From the NCBI GenBank assembly GCA_963705835.1, contig CAVPLC010000083.1, forward strand, positions 1-64,000: a stretch of 64,000 bases of DNA. The letters run 5' to 3'. This document shows, piece after piece, positions 1 through 15,116 of the stretch. This DNA comes from Palsa-504 sp963705835 (GTDB taxonomy: Bacteria; Actinomycetota; Actinomycetes; Streptosporangiales; Streptosporangiaceae). Under the pieces are notes generated by a model that ran no database searches, was not told where the DNA came from, and worked only from the letters and a program-made list of their open reading frames with translations. Numbering within the stretch: the first letter of the stretch is position 1; every line of letters begins with the position of its first letter. The position numbers and the translations under genes are program-made.

Positions 1-501
<501 letters not shown>

Positions 502-522
502 TCGAGAAGGGGGATACACACA

Positions 523-4395
<3,873 letters not shown>

Positions 4396-4416
4396 GTAAC
4401 TGCCAGGCCCAGTCAC

Positions 4417-4451
4417 GGGCTGGCGGCCGGTTCCAACCTGGCCGCCAGCCC
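4417..4451 (+). terminator. terminator hairpin after rpoC
   Basis: GGGCTGGCGGCC (4417-4428) pairs perfectly with GGCCGCCAGCCC (4440-4451). The stem is extended by GG/CC with one bulged T, and the loop is TTCCAA. The sequence after the stem is GTCTCCTTATATATG, a weak T-rich stretch. The position 22 bases after the rpoC stop makes it the likely end of the rpoBC transcript. Confidence 0.85.
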
Positions 4452-4467
4452 GTCTCCTTATATATGT

Positions 4468-4550
4468 GCCGAACGGTTCGTGGTTCCCCGCTCCGGCCCC
4501 GCGATCCGCTTGCCCCGGGCCGAACGGACCGTGGCTCCCCGCTCCGGCCC
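4468..4550 (+). repeat. 32-bp direct repeat pair in the rpoC-rpsL gap
   Basis: The segment 4468-4499 recurs at 4519-4550 with 29 of 32 bases identical. Both copies begin GCCGAACGG and end CCCCGCTCCGGCCC. The copies are 51 bases apart start to start. No coding potential is evident. Their role is unknown; a duplicated regulatory site or a remnant of a small dispersed element are both possible. Confidence 0.75.
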
Positions 4551-4588
4551 TCGCCCCAGTCCCGCTCTGGGTCCCGCAACGGCCCCAC

Positions 4589-4646
4589 AGCAAGGTGAAA
4601 CCGGGATTCCACCTGCCTCTAGCAAGGTGAAACCGAGGATTCACCT
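4589..4646 (+). promoter_or_regulatory. paired palindromic boxes upstream of rpsL
   Basis: Two 26-bp copies, at 4589-4614 and 4621-4646, each start AGCAAGGTGAAACCG. The second contains the perfect inverted repeat AGGTGAA-N8-TTCACCT (4624-4645); the first is AGGTGAA-N7-TTCCACCT, with a single interruption. Paired dyads 32 bp apart, on the same face of the helix at about three turns, suggest a cooperative protein-binding site. They lie about 110 bp upstream of a candidate promoter for the rpsL operon. They could instead be small RNA hairpins in a read-through transcript. Confidence 0.5.
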
Positions 4647-4752
4647 CCTTCGCCGCGGGATTAAACGGCGCGGGTCTCTTGTTGAGAACAGTGCGAGCAA
4701 TGGGTACGAGCATCCACGCTCCCGGGGGACCGGGTTGGGTGGACGCTCGATT

Positions 4753-4780
4753 TTGCTTGAGAGTTGTGTCATGGTAAGTT
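4753..4780 (+). promoter_or_regulatory. candidate promoter of the rpsL-rpsG-fusA-tuf operon
   Basis: TTGCTT (4753-4758), a 16-bp spacer and TAAGTT (4775-4780) form the best sigma-70-like pair in the 730-bp gap between rpoC and rpsL. A second -10-like hexamer, TAGCGT (4886-4891), has no convincing -35. The remaining gap to rpsL (4790-5125) looks like an untranslated leader with the hairpin noted at 4873-4916 and a smaller GC hairpin near 5010-5028. I found no other gene in this gap. Confidence 0.4.
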
Positions 4781-4872
4781 CTTCATTCGTGTCCGTGTTC
4801 GCATGGGCACGTAAGCATGCCAGCTGACGGCCAGGTCAAGGGCTGACGGTCTCGCCAGACCGGGTCCGGATG

Positions 4873-4916
4873 GCCGACTAGCTGGTAGCGTGGGTTTCTA
4901 TCTCCCGGTAGTCGGC
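4873..4916 (+). other. inverted repeat in the rpsL leader
   Basis: GCCGACTA (4873-4880) and TAGTCGGC (4909-4916) are perfect 8-bp arms around a 28-base interior that contains the TAGCGT hexamer. It may fold in the leader RNA of the rpsL operon or bind a regulator over a promoter. Confidence 0.45.
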
Positions 4917-5125
4917 TCATTACGAGCCGCTGACTCCTGGTCAGGGCGACACACCCGACCTCGGGGGTCGGCGGAGAGAAGAAAAGCCCAGGCCAGGCGG
5001 GTTCTAGAGGCCCCTTAACCGGGGGCGTTCGGAACGCTTAGAGACCTCGAAGGCTAGCTAGCAAACGAACGTGACGGGGCTCGCGTGTGAGCGCGGGCCG
5101 GAACGACGGAAAGACGGAGACGCGG

Positions 5126-5500
5126 TTGCCCACCATCCAGCAGCTGGTCCGCAAGGGCCGCCAGGACAAGGTAGCGAAGAACAAGACGCCGGCGCTCAAG
5201 GAGAGCCCGCAGCGCCGCGGCGTCTGCACGCGTGTCTACACGACGACGCCCAAGAAGCCGAACTCGGCGCTCCGTAAGGTCGCCCGTGTCCGGCTGACCA
5301 GCCAGATCGAGGTCACCGCGTACATCCCCGGGGTCGGGCACAACCTCCAGGAGCACTCGATCGTGCTGGTCCGCGGCGGCCGCGTGCGCGACCTGCCCGG
5401 GGTCCGCTACAAGATCATCCGTGGCTCCCTGGACACCCAGGGCGTCCGCAACCGCAAGCAGGCCCGCAGCCGGTACGGAGCGAAGAAGGAGAAGAGCTGA
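5126..5500 (+). CDS. rpsL: 30S ribosomal protein S12
   Basis: The 124-residue product begins MPTIQQLVRKGRQDK, which fixes the start at the TTG codon 5126-5128, preceded at 5 bases by GGAGA. An upstream in-frame GTG at 5087 would add 13 unrelated residues. S12 sits at the decoding centre. The TTTPKKPNSALRK loop and the GRVRDLPGVRYK loop, where streptomycin-resistance substitutions occur, both carry the ordinary sensitive-type lysines. It is the first gene of the rpsL-rpsG-fusA-tuf operon, and rpsG starts one base after its stop codon. Confidence 0.96.
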   Translation: MPTIQQLVRKGRQDKVAKNKTPALKESPQRRGVCTRVYTTTPKKPNSALRKVARVRLTSQIEVTAYIPGVGHNLQEHSIVLVRGGRVRDLPGVRYKIIRGSLDTQGVRNRKQARSRYGAKKEKS

Positions 5501-5501
5501 G

Positions 5502-5972
5502 ATGCCTCGCAAGGGTCCCGCGACAAAGCGGCAGCTTGTCACCGATCCGGTCTACGGCTCGCCGCTGGTCACCGCGCTCGCCAACAAGGTGCTCAAGGAG
5601 GGCAAGCGGTCGCTTGCCGAGCACATCGTCTACGGGGCACTCGAGGGGTGCCGGGAGAAGACGGGCAACGACCCGGTGATCACCCTCAAGCGCGCACTGG
5701 ACAACGTCAAGCCGACCCTGGAGGTCAAGAGCCGCCGGGTGGGCGGCGCCACCTACCAGGTGCCGGTCGAGGTCCGCGCCTCCCGCAGCACGACGCTCGC
5801 GCTGCGCTGGATCGTGGCCTACGCCAGGAACCGCAGGGAGAAGACGATGACCGAGCGGCTCATGAACGAGCTGCTCGACGCGAGCAACGGCCTCGGCGCC
5901 AGCGTGAAGCGGCGCGAGGACACCCACAAGATGGCGGAGTCCAACAAGGCCTTCGCCCACTACCGCTGGTAA
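5502..5972 (+). CDS. rpsG: 30S ribosomal protein S7
   Basis: This 156-residue protein matches the standard S7 length. It starts MPRKGPATKRQLVTDPVYGS at an ATG one base after the rpsL stop; GAAGAAGGAGAAG just upstream, inside the end of rpsL, supplies the ribosome-binding site. S7 nucleates assembly of the 30S head and binds the 3' domain of 16S rRNA. The beta-hairpin segment GGATYQVPVEVR and the C-terminal KMAESNKAFAHYRW helix are present. The tight junction indicates translational coupling with rpsL. Confidence 0.97.
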   Translation: MPRKGPATKRQLVTDPVYGSPLVTALANKVLKEGKRSLAEHIVYGALEGCREKTGNDPVITLKRALDNVKPTLEVKSRRVGGATYQVPVEVRASRSTTLALRWIVAYARNRREKTMTERLMNELLDASNGLGASVKRREDTHKMAESNKAFAHYRW

Positions 5973-6019
5973 CCGCAAGGCTAACCAGAACCGAGACTTA
6001 CGAGAACGAGGATTTAAAA

Positions 6020-8116
<2,097 letters not shown>

Positions 8117-8134
8117 CCAGCAGTAAGTACGGAC

Positions 8135-8162
8135 CTATCCCCGGGTCCCAGCCCGGGGATAG
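8135..8162 (+). terminator. hairpin between fusA and tuf
   Basis: CTATCCCCGGG (8135-8145) and CCCGGGGATAG (8152-8162) form a perfect 11-bp stem with the loop TCCCAG. There is no T-tract, so it is more likely an attenuator, a processing site or an mRNA stabiliser than a full stop. It ends 25 bases before the tuf start. Confidence 0.7.
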
Positions 8163-8186
8163 ATCGCAACCAACGAGGAGAAACCA

Positions 8187-9380
<1,194 letters not shown>

Positions 9381-9387
9381 CCGTCGC

Positions 9388-9425
9388 ATCCGGCGGCCGG
9401 GACCGCGAGGCTCCGGCCGCCGGAT
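9388..9425 (+). terminator. hairpin between tuf and rpsJ
   Basis: ATCCGGCGGCCGG (9388-9400) and CCGGCCGCCGGAT (9413-9425) are perfect 13-bp arms around a 12-base loop. The position 7 bases after the tuf stop suggests termination or 3' stabilisation of the tuf message. No T-tract follows, so partial read-through into the S10 operon is plausible. Confidence 0.75.
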
Positions 9426-9481
9426 CGCGTAACACGTACGTACAGCGGACTGGCACTAAGCGAAGGACACCGAGGCCAAAC

Positions 9482-9790
9482 ATGGCGGGACAGAAGATCC
9501 GCATCCGGCTCAAGGCATATGACCACGAGGTCATCGACAGCTCGGCGCGGAAGATCGTCGACACCGTGACGCGTACCGGCGCGCGGGTGGCCGGCCCGGT
9601 GCCGCTGCCTACCGAGAAGAACGTGTACTGCGTCATCCGCTCTCCGCACAAGTACAAGGACTCACGCGAGCACTTCGAGATGCGGACGCACAAGCGGCTG
9701 ATCGACATCATCGACCCCACGCCGAAGACGGTGGACTCGCTGATGCGGCTCGACCTGCCGGCCGGCGTCGACATCGAGATCAAGCTCTGA
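9482..9790 (+). CDS. rpsJ: 30S ribosomal protein S10
   Basis: The 102-residue protein begins MAGQKIRIRLKAYDHEVIDS, which sets the ATG at 9482; the frame is open upstream through tuf but that is an out-of-frame shadow. The RTHKRLIDIIDPTPKTVDSL segment is the S10 core and the loop that in E. coli binds NusB/NusE-type antitermination partners. It is the first gene of the S10 operon, with a GAAGGACACCGAGG purine-rich leader and rplC 14 bases downstream. Confidence 0.97.
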   Translation: MAGQKIRIRLKAYDHEVIDSSARKIVDTVTRTGARVAGPVPLPTEKNVYCVIRSPHKYKDSREHFEMRTHKRLIDIIDPTPKTVDSLMRLDLPAGVDIEIKL

Positions 9791-9804
9791 GGAACGCACC
9801 GACC

Positions 9805-10473
9805 ATGGGCAAGCAGATCAAAGGGATCCTGGGCACCAAGCTTGGCATGACCCAGGTCTTCAACGACGCCGGGCAGATCGTGCCGGTCACGGTCGTCCAG
9901 GCCGGGCCGTGCGTGGTGACCGCCGTGCGCACCCCCGACAGCGACGGGTACTCCGCCGTGCAACTCGGCTTCGGCGAGATCGATCCGCGCAAGGTGACCA
10001 AGCCGGTCAGCGGCGTGTTCGAGAAGGCCGGCCTGACGCCGCGCCGGTACCTGGCCGAGCTGCGCACCGACGACGCGTCGGAGTACACGCTCGGGCAGGA
10101 GGTCACCGCCGAGGTGTTCGCCAGCGGGCAGCACGTCGACGTGACCGGCAAGAGCAAGGGCAAGGGCACCGCGGGCGTCATGAAGCGGCACGGCTTCAAG
10201 GGCCTCGGCGCCGCGCACGGCACCCAGCGCAAGCACCGCTCGCCCGGCTCCATCGGAGCCTGCGCGACCCCGGGCCGGGTGTTCAAGGGCCTGCGGATGG
10301 CGGGCCGGATGGGCGGCGTGCGCACCACCGTGCAGTCGCTCACCGTGCACGCGGTCGACGCCGAGCGCGGGCTGCTCCTGATCAAGGGCGCCGTGCCCGG
10401 CCCGAGCGGCCGCGTCGTCCTGGTCCGCAGCGCGGCCAGGACCCTACCAGAGCCGGGGAGTGAGGCCCGATGA
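9805..10473 (+). CDS. rplC: 50S ribosomal protein L3
   Basis: The 222-residue product starts MGKQIKGILGTKLGMTQVF, typical of actinobacterial L3. L3 binds near the peptidyl transferase centre, and its long loop with the KRHGFKGLGAAHGTQRKHR and PGSIGACATPGRVFKG segments is complete. The ATG follows TGAGGAACGCACCGACC. The stop codon overlaps the start of rplD in an ATGA, so the two are translationally coupled. Confidence 0.97.
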   Translation: MGKQIKGILGTKLGMTQVFNDAGQIVPVTVVQAGPCVVTAVRTPDSDGYSAVQLGFGEIDPRKVTKPVSGVFEKAGLTPRRYLAELRTDDASEYTLGQEVTAEVFASGQHVDVTGKSKGKGTAGVMKRHGFKGLGAAHGTQRKHRSPGSIGACATPGRVFKGLRMAGRMGGVRTTVQSLTVHAVDAERGLLLIKGAVPGPSGRVVLVRSAARTLPEPGSEAR

Positions 10474-11129
10474 CCGCCGTCAGCGTCATCTCGCCGTCAG
10501 GCACCAGCGACAAGACCGTAGAGCTGCCCGAGGAGATCTTCGCGGCCAAGGTGAACGTGCCGCTGATCCACCAGGTCGTGGTGGCCCAGCAGGCCGCGGC
10601 CCGGCAGGGCACGCACGCCGCCAAGACCCGCGGCCAGGTCCGCGGCGGCGGCAAGAAGCCGTACCGGCAGAAGGGCACGGGGCGCGCCAGGCAAGGCTCG
10701 ATCCGAGCTCCGCAGTATGCGGGCGGCGGCGTCGCGCACGGCCCGGTGCCGCGCTCCTACGCGCAGCGGACGCCGAAGAAGATGAAGGCCGCGGCCCTGC
10801 GCGGTGCGCTGTCCGACCGGCTCAGCCACGGCCGCGTGCAGGTGGTCAGCGGCTTCGTGGACGGCGACGTGCCCAGGACCAAGGACGCCGTGGCCGTGCT
10901 GGCCGGGGCCGTTTCCTCGGCTGGCGGCTCGCTGGGCCGGCCGGTGCTCGTGGTCGCGCACCGCGACGACGAGATCACCTGGAAGTCCCTGCGGAACGTG
11001 CCGCGCGTGCACGTCCTGGCCGAGGACCAGCTCAACACCTACGACGTGCTGGCCAGCGACCACGTGGTCTTCACCGAGCAGGCGCTGGAGGCGTTCGTCT
11101 CCAGGTCCAGGAGGGGGGCTGACCAGTGA
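10470..11129 (+). CDS. rplD: 50S ribosomal protein L4
   Basis: This 219-residue protein overlaps rplC by four bases (ATGA). The extended internal loop with TRGQVRGGGKKPYRQKGTGR and the following ARQGSIRAPQYAGGGVAHGP is the part that enters the exit tunnel. In E. coli L4 autoregulates the S10 operon, but no leader of that type is evident here. The stop overlaps the GTG start of rplW. Confidence 0.97.
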   Translation: MTAVSVISPSGTSDKTVELPEEIFAAKVNVPLIHQVVVAQQAAARQGTHAAKTRGQVRGGGKKPYRQKGTGRARQGSIRAPQYAGGGVAHGPVPRSYAQRTPKKMKAAALRGALSDRLSHGRVQVVSGFVDGDVPRTKDAVAVLAGAVSSAGGSLGRPVLVVAHRDDEITWKSLRNVPRVHVLAEDQLNTYDVLASDHVVFTEQALEAFVSRSRRGADQ

Positions 11130-11419
11130 GCCGTGACAACAACCCGAGGGACATCCTGCTGCGGCCGGTGGTCTCGGAGAAGAGCTACGGGCTGCTCGAC
11201 GAGGGCAAGTACACCTTCGTCGTCGCCCCCGGCGCCAACAAGACCGAGATCAGGCTGGCCGTCGAGGCCGTGTTCGGGGTCAAGGTGACCGGCGTCAACA
11301 CCGTGAACCGCCCGGGCAAGCGCCGGCGCACGCGGTACGGCTGGGGTAAGCGGTCGGACACCAAGCGGGCGATCGTGACCCTCGCCGCGGGCGACCGGAT
11401 CGACATTTTCGGGGCTTAA
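11126..11419 (+). CDS. rplW: 50S ribosomal protein L23
   Basis: The 97-residue protein begins MSRDNNPRDILLRPVVSEKSYGLLDEG, at a GTG that overlaps the rplD stop. L23 lies at the tunnel exit and docks trigger factor and the signal recognition particle. The RPGKRRRTRYGWGKRSDTKRA loop is present. The gene ends 17 bases before rplB, with the ribosome-binding site GGGAGAC in that gap. Confidence 0.96.
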   Translation: MSRDNNPRDILLRPVVSEKSYGLLDEGKYTFVVAPGANKTEIRLAVEAVFGVKVTGVNTVNRPGKRRRTRYGWGKRSDTKRAIVTLAAGDRIDIFGA

Positions 11420-11436
11420 GGGAGACTCGACGAGCA

Positions 11437-12270
11437 ATGGCTATCCGTAAGTACAAGCCGACCACGCCGGGCCGGCGCGGCGCGAGCGGCTCCGACTTCG
11501 CCGAGGTCACCCGGAGCGAGCCGGAGAAGTCGCTGGTCCGCCCGCTGCACTCGCGCGGCGGCCGGAACGTGCACGGCGTTGTCACCGCCAGGCACCAGGG
11601 CGGCGGCCACAAGCGGGCCTACCGCCTGATCGACTTCCGGCGTGCGGACAAGGACGGCGTGCCGGCCAAGGTCGCGCACATCGAGTACGACCCGAACCGG
11701 ACCGCGCGGATCGCGCTGCTGCACTACGCGGACGGCGAGAAGCGCTACATCATCTGCCCGCAGGGCCTGTCCGCCGGGGACAGCGTGGAGAGCGGTCCCG
11801 GCGCGGACATCAAGCCGGGGAACTCGCTGCCGCTGCGCAGCATCCCGACGGGCACCGTGGTGCACGCCATCGAGCTGCGGCCCGGCGGCGGGGCGAAGAT
11901 CGCCCGGTCGGCCGGGGCGGGCGTGCAGCTGCTGGCCAAGGAGGGCGGCTACGCCCAGCTGCGGATGCCGTCCGGCGAGATCCGCCGGGTCGACGCGACC
12001 TGCCGGGCCACGGTGGGCGAGGTGGGCAACGCCGAGCAGGGCAACGTCAAGCTCGGCAAGGCCGGCCGCAACCGGTGGAAGGGCCGCCGCCCCTCCGTGC
12101 GCGGCGTAGCCATGAACCCCGTGGACCACCCGCTTGGCGGCGGTGAGGGCAAGAGCTCCGGCGGACGCCACCCGGTCAGCCCGTGGGGCCAGCCGGAAGG
12201 CCGGACCCGGCGGGCGCACAAGCCGAGTGACCGGCTGATAAGCCGTCGCCGCGGCAGGAACAAGCGGTAG
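11437..12270 (+). CDS. rplB: 50S ribosomal protein L2
   Basis: This 277-residue protein is the conserved peptidyl transferase-associated L2. It starts MAIRKYKPTTPGRRGASG and ends with the KPSDRLISRRRGRNKR tail. The histidine-bearing VAMNPVDHPLGGGEGKSSGGRHPVSPWG loop, critical for 50S function, is intact. It is followed 12 bases later by rpsS. Confidence 0.98.
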   Translation: MAIRKYKPTTPGRRGASGSDFAEVTRSEPEKSLVRPLHSRGGRNVHGVVTARHQGGGHKRAYRLIDFRRADKDGVPAKVAHIEYDPNRTARIALLHYADGEKRYIICPQGLSAGDSVESGPGADIKPGNSLPLRSIPTGTVVHAIELRPGGGAKIARSAGAGVQLLAKEGGYAQLRMPSGEIRRVDATCRATVGEVGNAEQGNVKLGKAGRNRWKGRRPSVRGVAMNPVDHPLGGGEGKSSGGRHPVSPWGQPEGRTRRAHKPSDRLISRRRGRNKR

Positions 12271-12282
12271 GAGCACTACGCG

Positions 12283-12561
12283 ATGCCTCGTAGCCTTAAG
12301 AAGGGCCCCTTCGTGGACGACCACCTGATGAAAAAGGTGGACGTGCAGAACGACAAGGGGACGAAGACCGTCATCAGGACCTGGTCCAGGCGTTCCATGA
12401 TCGTGCCGGCCATGCTCGGCCACACGATCGCCGTCCACGACGGCAGGAAGCACATCCCGGTGTTCATCACCGAGTCGATGGTGGGCCACAAGCTCGGCGA
12501 GTTCGCGCCCACGCGGACTTTCCGCTCTCACGTCAAGGACGACCGGCGCAGCCGCCGATAG
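12283..12561 (+). CDS. rpsS: 30S ribosomal protein S19
   Basis: The 92-residue product starts MPRSLKKGPFVDDHLMKKVD and contains TWSRRSMIVPAMLGHTIAVHDG, both diagnostic of S19. S19 forms a complex with S13 in the 30S head and contacts bridges to the 50S subunit. The ATG follows GTAGGAGCACTACGCG. The stop codon TAG runs into the GGAG that serves rplV. Confidence 0.97.
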   Translation: MPRSLKKGPFVDDHLMKKVDVQNDKGTKTVIRTWSRRSMIVPAMLGHTIAVHDGRKHIPVFITESMVGHKLGEFAPTRTFRSHVKDDRRSRR

Positions 12562-12569
12562 GAGAACGA

Positions 12570-12926
12570 GTGATGGAAGCCAGGGCAATGGCGCGGTACG
12601 TCCGCGTCACGCCGCGGAAGGCCCGCCGGGTGGTGGACCTGATCCGCGGGCTGCCCGCTGAGGAGGCACAGGCCGTGCTCGCCTTCGCGCCGCAGTCGGC
12701 CAGCGACCCGGTCGGCAAGGTGCTCGCCAGCGCGATCGCCAACGCGGACGCCAGCGGCGGGCGCGGGGACCGGGGCATGCTGTGGGTGCGCCGGGCCTGG
12801 GTCGACGAGGGCCCGACGCTCAAGCGCTTCAGGCCGCGTGCCCAGGGGCGCGGTTACCGCGTCCTGAAGCGCACCAGCCACATCACGGTCATCGTCTCCG
12901 ACGACACCGAGGGAGGGACTCGCTAG
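12570..12926 (+). CDS. rplV: 50S ribosomal protein L22
   Basis: The product is 118 residues from GTG 12570; an ATG immediately after it (12573) is an equally good start, with GGAG at 12561-12564 either 5 or 8 bases away. The sequence ARAMARYVRVTPRKARRVVDLIRG is characteristic of L22. The long beta-hairpin that lines the exit tunnel is the LKRFRPRAQGRGYRVLKRTSH segment. The TAG stop overlaps the GTG of rpsC by one base. Confidence 0.96.
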   Translation: MMEARAMARYVRVTPRKARRVVDLIRGLPAEEAQAVLAFAPQSASDPVGKVLASAIANADASGGRGDRGMLWVRRAWVDEGPTLKRFRPRAQGRGYRVLKRTSHITVIVSDDTEGGTR

Positions 12927-13678
12927 TGGGACAGAAGGTGAACCCGCACGGGTTCCGGCTCGGCATCACCACGGACTTCAAGAGCCGCTGGTACGCCGAC
13001 AAGCTGTACAAGGAATACGTCGCCGAGGACGTGGCGATCCGGCGGCTGCTGCAGCGCGGCATGGAGCGGGCCGGCATCTCCAAGGTGGAGATCGAGCGGA
13101 CCAGGGACCGGGTCCGGGTGGACATCCACACCGCCCGACCGGGGATCGTCATCGGGCGGCGCGGTGCCGAAGCTGACCGTATCCGCGGCGACCTTGAGAA
13201 GCTGACCAACAAGCAGATCCAGCTGAACATCCTCGAGGTGAAGAACCCCGAGATCGACGCGCAGCTGGTGGCTCAGGGCGTCGCCGAGCAGCTGTCCAGC
13301 CGGGTGTCGTTCCGGCGGGCCATGCGCAAGGCGATCCAGAGCGCCATGAAGGGCGGCGCCAAGGGGATCAGGGTGCAGTGCTCAGGGCGCCTGGGCGGAG
13401 CCGAGATGTCCCGGAGCGAGTTTTACCGCGAGGGCCGGGTGCCGCTGCACACGCTGCGCGCGGACATCGACTACGGCTTCTACGAGGCGCGCACGACGTT
13501 CGGCCGGATCGGCGTGAAGGTCTGGATCTACAAGGGCGAGGCGCCGACCAGCCGGGCCGGGCGCGAGGCCCAGCAGGCCGCGCTGCGCGCCGCTGCCCAG
13601 CAGCGGACCCAGCGCCCGCGCGAGCCGCAGCGCCGCCGCAACCGGGCCGAAACCGCGGCCGCGGGCGAGGAGGGCTGA
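12926..13678 (+). CDS. rpsC: 30S ribosomal protein S3
   Basis: This 250-residue protein starts at a GTG sharing one base with the rplV stop, giving MGQKVNPHGFRLGIT. A KH RNA-binding domain with the motif VIGRRGAEADRIRGDLEKL lies at about residues 75-95, and the C-terminal S3 domain with GGRLGGAEMSRSEFYREGRVPLHTLR follows. The basic Arg/Gln-rich tail is slightly shorter than in many Streptomyces. It is directly followed by rplP. Confidence 0.97.
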   Translation: MGQKVNPHGFRLGITTDFKSRWYADKLYKEYVAEDVAIRRLLQRGMERAGISKVEIERTRDRVRVDIHTARPGIVIGRRGAEADRIRGDLEKLTNKQIQLNILEVKNPEIDAQLVAQGVAEQLSSRVSFRRAMRKAIQSAMKGGAKGIRVQCSGRLGGAEMSRSEFYREGRVPLHTLRADIDYGFYEARTTFGRIGVKVWIYKGEAPTSRAGREAQQAALRAAAQQRTQRPREPQRRRNRAETAAAGEEG

Positions 13679-13682
13679 GGAC

Positions 13683-14102
13683 ATGCTCATACCGCGCAGG
13701 GTTAAGCACCGCAAGCAGCACCGGCCGCACCGGACCGGCAACGCCACCGGCGGAACCCACGTGTCGTTCGGCGAGTACGGGATCCAGGCCCTCGAGCACG
13801 CGTACGTGACCAACCGGCAGATCGAGGCCGCCCGTATCGCCATGACCCGGCACATCCGCCGCGGCGGGAAGGTGTGGATCAACATCTACCCGGACCGCCC
13901 GCTGACCAAGAAGCCGGCCGAGACCCGCATGGGGTCCGGCAAGGGCTCGCCGGAGTGGTGGATCGCCAACGTGAAGCCGGGCCGGGTCATGTTCGAGCTG
14001 TCCGGGGTCGCCGAGCCGGTGGCCAGGGAGGCGCTGCGCCGCGCGATCCACAAGCTCCCCATGAAGTGCCGGGTGGTCAAGCGAGAGTTGAGTGAGGGCT
14101 GA
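13683..14102 (+). CDS. rplP: 50S ribosomal protein L16
   Basis: The 139-residue product begins MLIPRRVKHRKQHRPHRTGNATGG, the canonical L16 start, including the conserved arginine near position 82 in the RMGSGKGSPEWWIANVKPG segment. L16 organises the A-site tRNA-binding region of 23S rRNA. It starts 4 bases after rpsC, and its TGA overlaps the rpmC ATG by one base. Confidence 0.97.
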   Translation: MLIPRRVKHRKQHRPHRTGNATGGTHVSFGEYGIQALEHAYVTNRQIEAARIAMTRHIRRGGKVWINIYPDRPLTKKPAETRMGSGKGSPEWWIANVKPGRVMFELSGVAEPVAREALRRAIHKLPMKCRVVKRELSEG

Positions 14103-14431
14103 TGGCTAGCGGCCTGACCGCGCAGCTGCGCGTGTCCACCGAGGAAGAACTGCACGCCAAGCTGGCCGAGGCCAAGGAAGAGCTGTTCAACCTGCGCTTC
14201 CAGGGCGCCACCGGGCAGCTGGAAAGCCACGGCAGGCTGCGCGCGGTCCGCAAGGAGATCGCCCGCATCTACACGGTGATGCGCGAGCGCGAGCTCGGGA
14301 TCATCACCCTGGTCGAGGAATCTGGCGAGCCGGAGGATCTCGAGCCGGAGACGCCGGCGGCGGCTGCCGTCGACGACGCTGGCACCGATGACGCCGCCGA
14401 GGACACCGAAGCCGAGGAGGCGGACGAGTGA
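14102..14431 (+). CDS. rpmC: 50S ribosomal protein L29 with acidic C-terminal tail
   Basis: Residues 1-70 are an ordinary L29 (STEEELHAKLAEAKEELFNLRFQ...). The remaining 39 residues are a strongly acidic Glu/Asp/Ala extension (for example EPEDLEPETPAAAAVDDAG). L29 is usually 65-75 residues, so 109 is long. L29 sits beside L23 at the tunnel exit, so the tail would project near nascent chains. The start overlaps rplP and the stop overlaps rpsQ (GTGA), so the length is not a gene-call artefact. The function of the tail is unknown. Confidence 0.93.
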   Translation: MASGLTAQLRVSTEEELHAKLAEAKEELFNLRFQGATGQLESHGRLRAVRKEIARIYTVMRERELGIITLVEESGEPEDLEPETPAAAAVDDAGTDDAAEDTEAEEADE

Positions 14432-14697
14432 GCGAGAACGCGACGACGCGCGGCTACCGCAAGGCGCGGGAAGGCTACGTGGTCAGCGACAAGATGGACA
14501 AGACCGTCGTGGTCGAGGTCCAGGACCACGTCAAGCACCCCAAGTACGGCAAGATCTTGCGCCGCACCAAGAAGTACAAGGCGCACGACGCCGCCAACGC
14601 CTGCGGCGTCGGCGACCGTGTGCTGTTGATGGAGACCCGGCCGCTGTCGGCGACCAAGCGCTGGCGGGTGGCCGAGATCCTGGAGAAGGCTAAATAG
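14428..14697 (+). CDS. rpsQ: 30S ribosomal protein S17
   Basis: The 89-residue OB-fold protein begins MSENATTRGYRKAREGYVVSDKMDKTVVVEV, with the diagnostic KMDKT motif and the KHPKYGKILRRTKKYKAHD block. The GTG start overlaps the rpmC stop. S17 is a primary 16S rRNA-binding protein. It is the last gene of the S10 operon; a 50-base gap without obvious hairpin separates it from rplN. Confidence 0.96.
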   Translation: MSENATTRGYRKAREGYVVSDKMDKTVVVEVQDHVKHPKYGKILRRTKKYKAHDAANACGVGDRVLLMETRPLSATKRWRVAEILEKAK

Positions 14698-14747
14698 GAG
14701 CAGATCCGCCTGGCTCCGATGCCCGGCGTGAGATAGCAGGAGTTGAC

Positions 14748-15116
14748 GTGATCCAGCAGGAGTCGCGGCTTAAGGTCGCCGACAACACGGGTGCCAAGGA
14801 GATCCTCTGCATCCGCGTGCTCGGCGGCAGCGGCCGGCGATACGCGGGCATCGGTGACGTCATCGTGGCGACGGTGAAGGATGCCCTTCCCGGCGCCGGC
14901 GTGAAGAAGGGCGATGTCGTCAAGGCGGTCGTGGTGCGCACCCGCAAGGAGCGCCGCCGAGGCGACGGCTCCTACATCCGGTTCGACGAGAACGCCGCGG
15001 TGCTGATCAGGGACGGCGGAGACCCGCGCGGTACCCGCATCTTCGGCCCCGTCGGCCGTGAGCTGCGCGAGAAGCGGTTCATGCGGATCATCTCGCTGGC
15101 CCCGGAGGTGCTCTAG
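14748..15116 (+). CDS. rplN: 50S ribosomal protein L14
   Basis: This 122-residue protein starts at GTG 14748 (MIQQESRLKVADNTGAKEILCIRVLGG), after AGCAGGAGTTGAC. The sequence is a standard L14, which contacts 16S rRNA helix 14 and L19 at a subunit bridge. It opens the spc operon. rplX begins at the base after its stop codon. Confidence 0.97.
   Translation: MIQQESRLKVADNTGAKEILCIRVLGGSGRRYAGIGDVIVATVKDALPGAGVKKGDVVKAVVVRTRKERRRGDGSYIRFDENAAVLIRDGGDPRGTRIFGPVGRELREKRFMRIISLAPEVL

Noticed and set aside
5126..5500. Streptomycin-resistance substitution in S12
   Set aside because: The PKKPNSALRK and RVRDLPGVRYK loops carry the standard lysines of sensitive strains.
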